Shown here: positions 10,127 through 18,017 of the stretch, piece after piece
Layout of the letters: each line of letters opens with the position of its first letter
Numbering within the stretch: position 1 is the first letter of the stretch
DNA from: JBFWRK01 sp050248955
Lineage (GTDB): Bacteria; Actinomycetota; Acidimicrobiia; Acidimicrobiales; Ilumatobacteraceae
Length of the DNA: 64,000 nt
Direction of reading: 5' to 3'
Assembly: GCA_050248955.1 (NCBI GenBank)
Contig: JBFWRK010000013.1
Span: 62,001-126,000 of the forward strand
Made by a program: the position numbers and the translations under genes
Notes under the pieces: generated by a model
Seen by the model: only the letters and a program-made list of their open reading frames with translations
What the model was told of the DNA's origin: nothing
Database searches by the model: none

Positions 10127-10735
10127 ATGACGACGGCGGTCGTCGTCGACGAGTGGTGCTTGGTCCGCGAAGGCGTGCGCGCGCTCGCCAGTGGGCTCGG
10201 CATCACCAGTCGTGTCCTGGCGTCGACGGCGACCGAAGCACTCGCCGAACTGCGTCCCGGCGAGCTGATCGTCGTCGGTGTCTGCCCCGACGTGTCGACG
10301 GAATCCGTCGTCCGTCTCGCCCGCGCCGTGGACGGAGTGCGGGTGGTCGTCCTCGCCGCGAAGTTCGACCGCGCGACGGTGCTCGCACTCTGCACCGCGG
10401 GGGCGGACGCCGTGCTCGACCGTTCGGCGGCCGACATCCAGCTCGACATCGCGCTCGAGACGATCGCCAAGGCGCACCGCTACCTCGCGCCGAGCGTGCT
10501 CGACGTCGTGTTCTCCCCGTCGCAGGGTGAGCCGATGCGCCCGGCCCGGTTGACCCTGCGTGAGAGTGCCGTGCTCGAGCTGCTGGCCACCGGCCGCTCG
10601 AACCGCGACATCGCTGCCGAGCTCCACATCGGGACCGAGACCGTGAAGACGCATCTCTCGAACCTGTACGTGAAGCTCGGCGTGACGCGACGCGATCAGG
10701 CGATAGCGGCCGCGCTCCGCTCGGGTCTGCTGTAA
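10127..10735 (+). CDS. LuxR-family regulator with degenerate receiver domain
   Basis: A 202-residue protein with a receiver-like N-terminal half and a typical LuxR HTH (LTLRESAVLELLATGRSNRDIAAEL, then TETVKTHLSNLYVKLGV). The receiver has lost key residues: the phosphoacceptor position in LIVVGVCPD is not Asp, and the conserved Lys region reads DAVLDRS. It is thus probably regulated without phosphorylation, by ligand, partner binding or level. ATG 10127 gives a clean receiver start; a GTG at 10049 would overlap the previous gene. Its 3' end overlaps the convergent HTH gene by 40 bases. Confidence 0.86.
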   Translation: MTTAVVVDEWCLVREGVRALASGLGITSRVLASTATEALAELRPGELIVVGVCPDVSTESVVRLARAVDGVRVVVLAAKFDRATVLALCTAGADAVLDRSAADIQLDIALETIAKAHRYLAPSVLDVVFSPSQGEPMRPARLTLRESAVLELLATGRSNRDIAAELHIGTETVKTHLSNLYVKLGVTRRDQAIAAALRSGLL

Positions 10736-11136
10736 GCAGCCGCCGTCTGGTCGAGGCCGAGGTCGCGCCGGTAGGTCGCGACCGTCCATCGACTGAGGCC
10801 GAGTGCCTCGGCCGCAGCCACGTGCGACGCCCGATCGAGCGCGACGAGCCGGCGCAGGATCTCGACCCGTCGCCGGTACGCCGCTGGCAGCAGTCCGAGC
10901 ATCACCACGACCTCGAGCGCCTCGTCCGCGCTGCACAACAGGTGTGACGCCACCCCGCGCAGCCCGCCTGCCGAGAAGGCACGCCGTGCGCCGTCAGCGT
11001 CACGGGTGGCGAGCGCGGCACGCTTCGCCATCGCCTCGATCTGTCCGCGACGACACGGGGAGCAGACGGTGCCGTGGTTGTCCCGTGCGAGCCGGGCAGA
11101 GCACGAGTTGCAGCGCAACCGCCGTTCGGCGTGCAT
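10696..11136 (-). CDS. Zinc-ribbon plus helix-turn-helix protein, unknown
   Basis: A 146-residue putative DNA-binding protein. The N-terminus has a four-Cys zinc ribbon (C9-x2-C12 and C25-x2-C28). A helical middle follows, and the C-terminus carries an HTH (HVAAAEALGLSRWTVATYRRDLGL). Its ATG overlaps the stop codon of the sigma-like gene by one base (TGATG), so the two are translationally coupled. A longer open frame upstream is only the shadow of that gene. I do not recognise a named family; its position next to the pilin gene suggests a local regulatory role (inference). Confidence 0.72.
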   Translation of the reverse strand: MHAERRLRCNSCSARLARDNHGTVCSPCRRGQIEAMAKRAALATRDADGARRAFSAGGLRGVASHLLCSADEALEVVVMLGLLPAAYRRRVEILRRLVALDRASHVAAAEALGLSRWTVATYRRDLGLDQTAAAYSRPERSAAAIA

Positions 11137-11951
11137 CACACCGCCTCCGAGAGCATGCCGAGGAGCAGCGCGGCGTAGGGCTCGACCCGACGTGCGAGCC
11201 GGCTCGGGAGCGTGCGCTCCGGTGACTCTCCCCCGGCGCCCCACTGGCGGAGGTCGTCGGCGAGACGCTGGTCGTGCTCGGCGAGCACGGCGAGCCACTC
11301 GTGCAGGCGGCGAGCCCTGATCTCGCTCAGGACGCGGAGTTCGACCTCCTCGTCGAGGTCGATGCCGTCGATCGTCTCCGGCACGTCGCCGACGGTCGAC
11401 GGGTGGCGAGCGGCGAGGAGTGCCTTCGCCCAGTCGACGCGACTCGAGGAGGGGGCAACTGCGACCGCTGCATCCTCTCGCTCGGCCGCCGTGAGCGGCC
11501 GGCGACACTGCTGCTCGCGCAGTGCGATCTCCCGCTGGAACCGGCGGCGGTACACACGCTCCCGGCGGCTGAGCCAGTCCTCCGAGCGCGCCGCCTCGAT
11601 GCGTGCGTGGGCGACCTTGCGCTCGAGCAACGCCGGCCATGATTCGTAGCGAGTCCAATCGATCCGGAGGCACGACTCCCAGGCGAGCCGCAGCACCTGC
11701 GAGACGACCTCGCCGCGATCGGCGTGCGCCGGCAGCCCGGCGCACTGCGCCCGAGCCTGCCCGGATGCCCAGAGGTGCACGGTCTCGTAGAGCTCGACCG
11801 CGAGATCGCGCTGCGCCTCACCGGCGAAGAACCGAGCTGCGAGCGGCCTCAGGACGGTCGCCGCGAAGTCCGGATGCCGCGGCGACACCACCTTCGGTCC
11901 GCGTCGTTGCCGATGCGCCGCCATTGAAATGGGAAGAGCTCCCGCCGTCAT
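11136..11951 (-). CDS. Divergent sigma-70-like protein apparently lacking region 4
   Basis: A 271-residue protein I could not assign to a named family. Its middle resembles sigma regions 2 to 3: DRGEVVSQVLRLAWESCLRIDWTRY is followed by ESWPALLERKVAHARIEAAR and SEDWLSRRERVYRRRF. In FliA/SigB-type factors the equivalents are the D-x-x-x-x-A-x-x-x-L segment, the F-x-x-Y-x-x-x-R-I-R-G-A motif and DWVPR. QREIALREQQCRRPLTAAER resembles the region 3 E-L-G-R-x-P-T-x-E-E helix. No clear region 4 HTH follows. The coupled downstream gene encodes a zinc-ribbon HTH protein that could supply DNA binding in trans. ATG 11951 and ATG 11924 are both possible starts. The sigma relationship is my inference from pattern, not an established assignment. 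Confidence 0.62.
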   Translation of the reverse strand: MTAGALPISMAAHRQRRGPKVVSPRHPDFAATVLRPLAARFFAGEAQRDLAVELYETVHLWASGQARAQCAGLPAHADRGEVVSQVLRLAWESCLRIDWTRYESWPALLERKVAHARIEAARSEDWLSRRERVYRRRFQREIALREQQCRRPLTAAEREDAAVAVAPSSSRVDWAKALLAARHPSTVGDVPETIDGIDLDEEVELRVLSEIRARRLHEWLAVLAEHDQRLADDLRQWGAGGESPERTLPSRLARRVEPYAALLLGMLSEAV

Positions 11952-12153
11952 CTCGCTGCCCGCCTTCCACCCCGATCGCCCCGCCGGCCATCGGTTCTGT
12001 CCTACTCATCGGTCGATCGCGGTCAGACATGAGGACGAAAAGTGACCAACCGAGCATTCAGGGCGCGAAATCTTGCCGAGATGGGGGAAAGCGACAGTGC
12101 GACCCCGAGAACCGGCCGACCAGTCCCCGTGAAGCAGCACCCATCGAGACCCC

Positions 12154-12160
12154 AAGGAGG
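12154..12160 (+). promoter_or_regulatory. Strong ribosome-binding site of the pilin gene
   Basis: AAGGAGG lies five bases before the pilin ATG at 12166. It is a near-perfect anti-16S match, unusual in this window where many genes rely on overlap or weak sites. This fits high expression of the major pilin. The 213 bases between the divergent sigma-like gene and this pilin start hold no other gene. Confidence 0.8.
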
Positions 12161-12165
12161 TATCC

Positions 12166-12675
12166 ATGCTGCACACCCTGAAGCGCCGGCGGGATCAGGC
12201 CCGCAGCACGGAGGACGGATTCACACTGATCGAGTTGATGGTGGTCGTGTTGATCATCGCCATCCTCCTCGCGATCGCGATTCCCACCTTCCTCGGTGCA
12301 CAGAACAAGGCGAAGGACCGCTCTGCGCAGTCCTCGCTCCGCAACGCCCTTACCGCGGCGAAGACCATCTATGCGGACACGGCCGACTACACGACGGCGG
12401 ATGTCGCCGCACTCGGGGCAGTGGAACCTTCACTCACGTTCGCGGCAGCCGCGACGGACTCCGCAGTGCCGAAGACGGTGTCGGTCAATGGCCCTAGCGA
12501 GACGGTGTTCTACGGCGCGGCGATGTCAGCCACCAAGACGTGCTTCTACATCAAGGACGAGGTCGCCACCGGCGGCGGCACCCTCTACTACAAGGTGGAC
12601 AAGCCGGCTGGCGATGTCTGCTCCGGCAGCGCGGCCGCTGGCTTCCCGGCGGCCAACTGGGTCGCCTCCTGGTGA
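12166..12675 (+). CDS. pilA: Type IV major pilin precursor
   Basis: A 169-residue prepilin. A 17-residue basic leader ends at the cleavage site (EDG before FTLIELMVVVLIIAILLAIAIP). It has Glu at mature position 5 and the hydrophobic helix that packs the pilus core. The C-terminal half contains two Cys residues (TKTCFYIKDE and AGDVCSGSA) that could form the pilin disulfide loop. The gene stands alone, with a very strong ribosome site and a strong hairpin after its stop, as expected of the abundant major subunit. No prepilin peptidase gene is in this window. Confidence 0.93.
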   Translation: MLHTLKRRRDQARSTEDGFTLIELMVVVLIIAILLAIAIPTFLGAQNKAKDRSAQSSLRNALTAAKTIYADTADYTTADVAALGAVEPSLTFAAAATDSAVPKTVSVNGPSETVFYGAAMSATKTCFYIKDEVATGGGTLYYKVDKPAGDVCSGSAAAGFPAANWVASW

Positions 12676-12714
12676 TCTGACGACACGGCGGGACAACGAC
12701 GTCCCATCGCCCTC

Positions 12715-12744
12715 GAGGCGGGGCTCCTTCGGGAGCCCCGCCTC
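12715..12744 (+). terminator. Strong hairpin after the pilin gene
   Basis: A 13-bp perfect stem (GAGGCGGGGCTCC with GGAGCCCCGCCTC) closes a TTCG tetraloop. It starts 39 bases after the pilin stop. No T-tract follows, as is common in high-GC actinobacteria. It probably ends or protects the pilin mRNA. Confidence 0.8.
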
Positions 12745-13368
12745 TGTCGCGTCCGGATGCGGTTCACGTCAGCGAATGTGAGCCGGGTCAGCGAAGGTCG
12801 ACGATGAAGCGCGATCGCTGACGAGAACCGGGTCCGCTGACGAGGAGCCGGAGCGGTGACGGCGAAAGGACGCTGACGAGGAGCCGGAGCGGTGTCGGCG
12901 CAGAGACGCTGGCGGGGGCCAGGCGTCGAAGCGGAACGGTCAGGCGGGTTGGCAGGCCGGGCAGTGGGCGAAGGCGCGCTGGCTCGCGGGCGGCCGTTGA
13001 GGGACCCTGTGCAGGATGACGGGCAGAGTCGAGTCCTGCCAAGGCGCCCAGACGGGCGAGTCGGTCGCTGATCGGGATGTTCCGAGCCGGACCGAGCCGC
13101 CGCCGGCAATCAGTCGCCACAAACGTGTCGAACGGCCCGAAGATCGACCGCCAGCCGTCACGGAGGTGTCAACGGCGCGGCCGGGGCGCGGTCGAGGCCG
13201 CTCGAGCCGCGTCCGAAGGTAGGGGCGGAACAACGGGTCGACGGGCGACGGGCGACGGGCGACGGGCGACGGGCAACGGCCAACGGGTCGACGGTCGCCA
13301 CACCCCACGACGTCGCAGGGCGGAAGGATCGACGGGCGGGCGTTCGCCGGACGGGAAGGCTCGACGCG
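12745..13368. other. Noncoding repeat-rich gap between pilin and pilO
   Basis: About 620 bases with no convincing gene. Open frames exist on both strands, but their composition is Arg/Pro/Ser-rich and they carry no domain. It contains CGCTGAC direct copies with GTCAGCG in inverted orientation, a 36-bp tandem repeat (listed separately), and a GACGGGC tandem run around 13242-13275 flanked by two AACGGGTCGACGG copies. One minus-strand frame ends in an FAHCPACQ segment that recalls a zinc-finger tail, but nothing upstream supports it. The gap may be a decayed region or a regulatory/ncRNA locus. Confidence 0.5.
12817..12920. repeat. 36-bp tandem repeat
   Basis: Units start with CGCTGACGAGGAGCCGGAGC at 12835 and 12871, exactly 36 bases apart. 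A third, diverged unit (CGCTGGCGG) starts at 12907, and a half unit (CGCTGACGAGAACCGG) precedes them at 12817. There are no unique spacers, so this is a simple tandem repeat and not CRISPR. The motif GTCAGCG occurs in the opposite orientation at 12768 and 12787. Confidence 0.75.
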
Positions 13369-13398
13369 CCGAAGGCCGCCCTCGAGGGCGGCCTTCGG
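13369..13398. terminator. Perfect palindrome downstream of pilO
   Basis: Two 15-base arms (CCGAAGGCCGCCCTC and its complement) form a perfect palindrome without a spacer. It lies 31 bases beyond the pilO stop on the minus strand. As RNA it would form a very stable hairpin, probably the terminator of the pilMN-pilO operon. Confidence 0.75.
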
Positions 13399-13429
13399 TG
13401 GTGAAACCGATCCGGACTGGAACGGGTGC

Positions 13430-14020
13430 TCAGGGGACGGCGGAATCGACGGGTGCGACCGGGCCGTCCACCGTGAAGACCCGCACCGTGAGCTGGAGCT
13501 GCACCTCGGGGGCCACCGCAGCAGCAGCATCCGATGCGACATCAGGCCGCTCCTGAACGCTGAGCTGCTCGATCACGAGGAGCCGTTCGAGATCACGGAG
13601 ACGGCCGAGATACGTGTCAGCTGACTCGCGCGCACCGGCGACGGCGATCGAGACCTGGACAGATCCGCCGGGTCCTGCGGGGTTCGCCGTGAGCGGCGCT
13701 GGCGTGAGTGTCGCAAGCGACATCCCGGTCGACGAGGCAACGTCCTGCAGTTGGCGGAGCAGTCCTGCGAGCTCGGGCGACACCGGCACCGCGTTCAACA
13801 GCATCTCTTGCCGCGCGCCGTCCTCCGCTTCCACCACGATTGTCGTGCTCGTCGCCTGTGCCTGCAGGGTCTCCAGCTGCCGCTCCGCGTCCTGCCGTTC
13901 GTACCTCGCACTTGCCAGTGACGCGCTCTGCGGCCGCCAGATCATCACGTACCCGGCGACAAGGACCAGGCCGCCGAGCGCCACCGCCATCCGCGTGTCC
14001 TTCGAGCTGGACTGCTTCAT
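13430..14020 (-). CDS. pilO: PilO-like type IV pilus inner-membrane assembly protein
   Basis: A 196-residue protein with the PilO architecture. A short cytoplasmic start is followed by one transmembrane helix (VALGGLVLVAGYVMIW), then a coiled-coil (ARYERQDAERQLETLQAQ), then a periplasmic-type ferredoxin-like domain with LAGLLRQLQDVASSTGMSL and TYLGRLRDLERLLVIEQLSV, which is the PilO/GspM pattern. It couples the PilM/PilN platform to pilus assembly. ATG 14020 overlaps the pilMN stop (ATGA), so translation is coupled. The frame upstream of 14020 is a shadow of that gene. Confidence 0.82.
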   Translation of the reverse strand: MKQSSSKDTRMAVALGGLVLVAGYVMIWRPQSASLASARYERQDAERQLETLQAQATSTTIVVEAEDGARQEMLLNAVPVSPELAGLLRQLQDVASSTGMSLATLTPAPLTANPAGPGGSVQVSIAVAGARESADTYLGRLRDLERLLVIEQLSVQERPDVASDAAAAVAPEVQLQLTVRVFTVDGPVAPVDSAVP

Positions 14021-15759
14021 GTCGGCTGCTCCTCGAGGATCGGGCGCACCACCAGGGCGCTCCCTGTCAGGGTCAACTGGGCCGAGAACTGGACGAACGC
14101 GCTGCGATCGGCCTCGGCGGAGCTCGTGATCCCGGTGATCCACACGTCGGCGAACCGGTCGTCCGTCACCAAGGCGTCGAGCCACGCTGCAACGACGTTC
14201 GCATCGCTCGCTGTGCCGGCAATGGACGCCCGCGCGACCGGCATCGCCGATGCCACGACCTCCGACGCATCGATCGGTTGCGGCTCGGCTCCGGCAACAG
14301 GAGTCGACGCGCCGGTAGAACCCGCAGCCGCCAGCTCTGTCGGGATCGACACAGGGGGCTCGACCACTGCGTCGACGGATGTGATCTCGACACCGACGCT
14401 GTGGCTGAGCGCCTCGAGCTGTTGCGTGACCGTCAACCAGTCCACGTCTCGCTCAGCGACAGAACCCATGATCGATGGAACGAGCTCGGCCGGGTCACCG
14501 GTCGGCACACCAGCCGGGACTGCAGCCTGCTGCGCGGCGACGACCTGGGCGCCGACCGCATCAGCGCGGGCCAACTCGTCCGATATCGCGCTACGGCGCT
14601 GCGCGTAGAGACCCCCTGCCACGAGCAGGATCACGGACGCCGATGCACCGACGACCATCGGCCGGCGCGGACCCGACCGAACACGAGTCGACGCGGGAGT
14701 GAGGTCCAGCGTTTTGGACCAACGCGGGCCTCCCGCCAACGCAATGCCCAACGCCGTGGGCACGTACGGCGCGAGGAACGGCAGATCGGTTCGCTCGAAG
14801 CCGAGGGGAACGCCGGGGTCGAGGCCGAACGGATCGGCGAACGAGACCGGCAGACCGAGACGGTCGCTGAGGTCGAGCTCGAAGTGCTCGAGCAGCGAAC
14901 CGCCACCGGTGAGCAGGACCCGCCGCACCGGGAGCGCTCCCGGCTGCGCACCGAAGAAGTCGAGCGAGTCACGAACCTCCTCGACAAGCTCGGCGATCGC
15001 CGGCTCGGCGGCGGAGCGGGCAGCGCTAGCGCCGGCAACGTCCATGTGATCACCGCGCTTGAAGCGCTCGGCATCCAGCTCGCTCACTGCGAGTCGCGCC
15101 GCGATGCGTTCGGTGATCGACCGGCCCGAGACGTTCGTGATCGTGCGCGCGAACATCGGCAGCCCGTCGCGGGCCGCAACGACGACAACGGTGCCACCGC
15201 CGACGGACACCACCACGTCAACGAGGTCGGGCCCGAGGTGGGGATCGTGGAATGCCCGAGCCAGCGCGGCGGGCACCACGTCCACTGCCGCGACCCGCAG
15301 ACCGGCGCCACGGACGGCTTCGACGAGCGGCCTGACTGCGTCCTGGTGCGCCGCTGCGAGCAGCACCTGCCGATCGGGCCCGGGATCATCGGACGGCGGT
15401 AGCGGCTGGAAGTCGAAGACGGTGTCCTCGATGCGGATCGGCACGTACTCGTCCAACTGCAGTGCCAGCGCGGATCTCGTCTCGGCATCGCTCAACGTCG
15501 GGACGTCGACGATGCGCATGATCACGCGTGCCGACGCCAGCCCGACCCGCACGGACCTCGAGCCGAAACCCACCTCGCGCCACAACCGCTTGAGCGCCTC
15601 CGAGACCGCGCCGACATCGACGACCTCGCCTTCGTGGACGGCGCCCACCGGCAACGCGACTTGGCCGAAGCGGTGGAGGTAGGGCCGGTCACCGCCCGCG
15701 ATCTCAGCGGCGCGAACGGCATTCGTGCCCACATCGACACCGATCACCCGTTTGGCCAT
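14017..15759 (-). CDS. PilM-PilN fusion protein
   Basis: A 580-residue protein joining two pilus assembly components that are usually separate. Residues 1-345 are PilM: an actin/FtsA-like ATPase with VIGVDVGTNAVRAAEI (phosphate 1), DVVVSVGGGTVVVVA (phosphate 2) and RRVLLTGGGSLLEHF (adenosine motif). Residues about 350-580 are PilN-like: a short LDLTPASTR start (compare the INLLP start of PilN, which binds PilM), a transmembrane helix at about 367-386 and a periplasmic-type alpha/beta domain. ATG 15759 has a perfect GAAGGAG site. It is followed by pilO with a 4-base overlap, giving the order pilMN-pilO. Confidence 0.88.
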   Translation of the reverse strand: MAKRVIGVDVGTNAVRAAEIAGGDRPYLHRFGQVALPVGAVHEGEVVDVGAVSEALKRLWREVGFGSRSVRVGLASARVIMRIVDVPTLSDAETRSALALQLDEYVPIRIEDTVFDFQPLPPSDDPGPDRQVLLAAAHQDAVRPLVEAVRGAGLRVAAVDVVPAALARAFHDPHLGPDLVDVVVSVGGGTVVVVAARDGLPMFARTITNVSGRSITERIAARLAVSELDAERFKRGDHMDVAGASAARSAAEPAIAELVEEVRDSLDFFGAQPGALPVRRVLLTGGGSLLEHFELDLSDRLGLPVSFADPFGLDPGVPLGFERTDLPFLAPYVPTALGIALAGGPRWSKTLDLTPASTRVRSGPRRPMVVGASASVILLVAGGLYAQRRSAISDELARADAVGAQVVAAQQAAVPAGVPTGDPAELVPSIMGSVAERDVDWLTVTQQLEALSHSVGVEITSVDAVVEPPVSIPTELAAAGSTGASTPVAGAEPQPIDASEVVASAMPVARASIAGTASDANVVAAWLDALVTDDRFADVWITGITSSAEADRSAFVQFSAQLTLTGSALVVRPILEEQPT

Positions 15760-15837
15760 CTTCGCTCCTTCGGTCCAGGCATGGTTCACGCCGTCACCCC
15801 TGGAACGTCGGCCGGTCACGCAGCGTGCTGACCCGAA

Positions 15838-15856
15838 CTTCCCCCAAACGGGGAAG
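15838..15856. promoter_or_regulatory. Inverted repeat in the pilMN / pilV promoter gap
   Basis: CTTCCCC, spacer CAAAC, then GGGGAAG. It sits between the divergent pilMN and pilV-like genes and resembles the inverted repeat at 9166-9183 in shape, spacing and core (CCCCC-RAAC-GGGG). A shared regulator for the pilus island is a reasonable hypothesis. Confidence 0.5.
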
Positions 15857-15900
15857 AACGCGCATCGCCGAGCGTCGATCGGCCGACGCAGTCGACCGTG

Positions 15901-17514
15901 ATGATCTCGCGCCGTGCCGCCCGTCTCGCACGTCCCCCGGGCGACGACGACCGCGGGTTCACGCTGATGGAGAACATCATGGCCATGACGCTGGTCTTCG
16001 GCGTGCTGCTCGCCCTGCTGGGCGCGCTCGGCTCTGCGGCGAGCGGCATCACGAACGGTCGCCAGCGCACAGTCGCCACGTCGCTCGGCAAGCAGGCCAT
16101 CGAGACGCTGCAGGGGTCGAGCTACTCGGACGTCGCGATGAACCTCAACAGCGCGGGCTTGAGCACCGACCCCCGGATCACGGGTTCGGGGGCGACGAGG
16201 ATGTTCGAGGGCGAGCAACTCGTGGGCGGCGGGTCGGACCCGTACTCCACGACATTGCCGAGGGGTGGCATCACGTACGTGCTGACGACGTACGTCACGC
16301 AGGTGACGCCGGCCGCGGGGTTGCCGTACCGCCGGATCACCACGTTCGTCGAGTGGACGCCATCCACGTCCGGCGCCCACCACCAGCTTCGATTCTCCTC
16401 GCTCGTCTACCCGCTCGACTACAGCTCCTACCCTGCTGGGAGCGGCTTGGCCGAGGTGACCGGCGCATCCGTGTCGATCGTCGGCAACGTCGGCGGCGAC
16501 ACGATCGAGGAGCTCCACCTCTCGCTCCCGTCGGCTCGCTCGACCACGGCTGCATCCACGCTCCGCACGGCACAGGGCACGGCGGCCGGCGTGGGTGGGG
16601 TGCTGCGGCTCGCCGACGGTCCACTGGTGGTCAACGGGTGCTCGACGCCGGAGCTGGGCGCTGCGGCGGTGGAGTGCCCGATCCCGAGCTTCGACTCGGT
16701 GGCTGACAACGATGCCGGTTCCACGATCGGCACCGCGGCGAGTGGCGAGGGGCTCGCGTACCCCGCCGCGAAGGTCACCACGCCCGGCGGGTTGGACCTC
16801 TTCCTACCGAACGGCAGCTCCTCGTCCCGGGCGAGCGTGGACCTCTGCGCTGCGTGCGGCTTCGGCGACGGCGACGGCGCTCCGTGGGCCGACGCCACGA
16901 CCACGAGCTCCGGTGGACGGCTCCACCTGTCCTTGACGTCGGAGTCCGGATCCGTGACGGGCGAGGTGTTCGAGCTCGATGGCACGTGGACGGCCACGTC
17001 GTCGCTCGATCACGACACGACATCCGACGGAACCGTCGGTGCCGGCGCGGCACTGACCACGCCTGAGCTCACCCTCATGAACCTGCACGGGGTGCCCGGG
17101 TTCTCTGGCGCTGTCAGGGTTCCGGCGTTCTCGGCTTCCGCCACCGCACCTGCCGGACACACGGTGACACCGCCGAGCGCTTCGCGCGACTCCATCACGC
17201 TCGAGCTGTGGGACGACGCCGCGCTCGGGTACCGGCCGGTCAACATCACACCCACGTCGTCTGTCGACGAGACAGCGACGGCCACCTTCGCCCTCGGCGT
17301 GGACGTGGTGACGATGACGTCCCGGGTGCTGTCGCAGCCGGCGGTCGCGAGTGTGTCGGGTGTGAGCACGCGTATCGCCGCCACGGGCCAGCACTCACCG
17401 CTGCTGCTCATCAGCGTCGACGTTGTCATCGCCGGGCCCCACGCCAGCACGTTCACGGTCACCTTCGACTACGGCAGCGTCACAGCGCGCGCCGGCTGGC
17501 TGGAAGCGGCGTGA
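15901..17514 (+). CDS. Large prepilin-like protein (PilV position)
   Basis: A 537-residue protein with a class III prepilin signal (DDDRG before FTLMENIMAMTLVFGVLL) with Glu at mature position 5. Its very long Ser/Thr/Gly-rich exported domain has alternating beta segments and Cys pairs (LCAACGFG). The length is far above a normal minor pilin (about 150-200 residues), so this is probably a tip- or surface-displayed minor pilin or adhesin carried on the pilus. ATG 15901 is preferred; a GTG directly precedes it at 15898. It begins a coupled run of three prepilin-like genes, overlapping the next by GTGA. Confidence 0.82.
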   Translation: MISRRAARLARPPGDDDRGFTLMENIMAMTLVFGVLLALLGALGSAASGITNGRQRTVATSLGKQAIETLQGSSYSDVAMNLNSAGLSTDPRITGSGATRMFEGEQLVGGGSDPYSTTLPRGGITYVLTTYVTQVTPAAGLPYRRITTFVEWTPSTSGAHHQLRFSSLVYPLDYSSYPAGSGLAEVTGASVSIVGNVGGDTIEELHLSLPSARSTTAASTLRTAQGTAAGVGGVLRLADGPLVVNGCSTPELGAAAVECPIPSFDSVADNDAGSTIGTAASGEGLAYPAAKVTTPGGLDLFLPNGSSSSRASVDLCAACGFGDGDGAPWADATTTSSGGRLHLSLTSESGSVTGEVFELDGTWTATSSLDHDTTSDGTVGAGAALTTPELTLMNLHGVPGFSGAVRVPAFSASATAPAGHTVTPPSASRDSITLELWDDAALGYRPVNITPTSSVDETATATFALGVDVVTMTSRVLSQPAVASVSGVSTRIAATGQHSPLLLISVDVVIAGPHASTFTVTFDYGSVTARAGWLEAA

Positions 17515-18017
17515 CCGGGCCTCGGCGCCACCCCGATGCGGGTGTCACGCTCATCGAGCTGACGGTCTCGATGTTCGTCATGTCCCTCGTGATGGTCGCC
17601 TTCCTGTCGACGCTCACATCGGCGATGAACTCGAGCGGACGGTTGCAGCGCAGCACCGAAGCAGTGGACGAAGCACGTCTGGTCTCCGCTCGCCTCGACC
17701 GCGAGCTCCGCTCCGCCGAGTGCATCTCGGCGCCGGCCGAGAACATGGCGGGAAACACCCTCGTGTTCCGCACGCTCGCGGACGGAGAGGTCGAGACCAT
17801 CACCTACCGGGTGAGTGCTGGCCACGTCACCCGGCAGGAGGGCCTCGGCGCCGAGCACGTCATCATCACGAACGTCGGCACGAGCACCAATGCCTTCGAA
17901 CAGGTCGTCACACCTCTTCGGACGGTCCGTGTCCGCATTCCGATCAGATCCGCCAACGGTGGCACGTTCTCCCTCGAGACGACGATCGCCGGGCGCAACG
18001 CATGGAGGAGCTGCTGA
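17511..18017 (+). CDS. Minor prepilin (PilW/PilJ-like)
   Basis: A 168-residue prepilin-like protein. The signal is PDAG before VTLIELTVSMFVMSLVMVAFL, with Glu at mature position 5; Val replaces the usual Phe at position 1. The rest resembles minor pilins that prime assembly (RLQRSTEAVDEARLVSARLDRELRSA helix, then a beta domain). Its GTG overlaps the stop of the preceding gene by four bases, and its stop overlaps the next start by ATGA. This coupling indicates a single minor-pilin operon. Confidence 0.83.
   Translation: MTGPRRHPDAGVTLIELTVSMFVMSLVMVAFLSTLTSAMNSSGRLQRSTEAVDEARLVSARLDRELRSAECISAPAENMAGNTLVFRTLADGEVETITYRVSAGHVTRQEGLGAEHVIITNVGTSTNAFEQVVTPLRTVRVRIPIRSANGGTFSLETTIAGRNAWRSC

Noticed and set aside
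12817..12920. 36-base periodicity suggested a CRISPR array
   Set aside because: Units are directly adjacent with no unique spacers, only about three copies, and no cas gene is present.
12940..13542. Minus-strand open frame ending in FAHCPACQPA, which recalls the zinc-finger tail of Fpg/Nei glycosylases
   Set aside because: Nothing upstream matches the glycosylase; the rest is Arg/Pro/Ser-rich and overlaps the terminator palindrome and pilO. The Cys pair is probably chance.
13708..15402. Long plus-strand open frame (564 residues) across pilO and pilMN
   Set aside because: Antisense shadow: rich in Arg, His and Gly with no domain, whereas the minus strand encodes clear PilM, PilN and PilO motifs.
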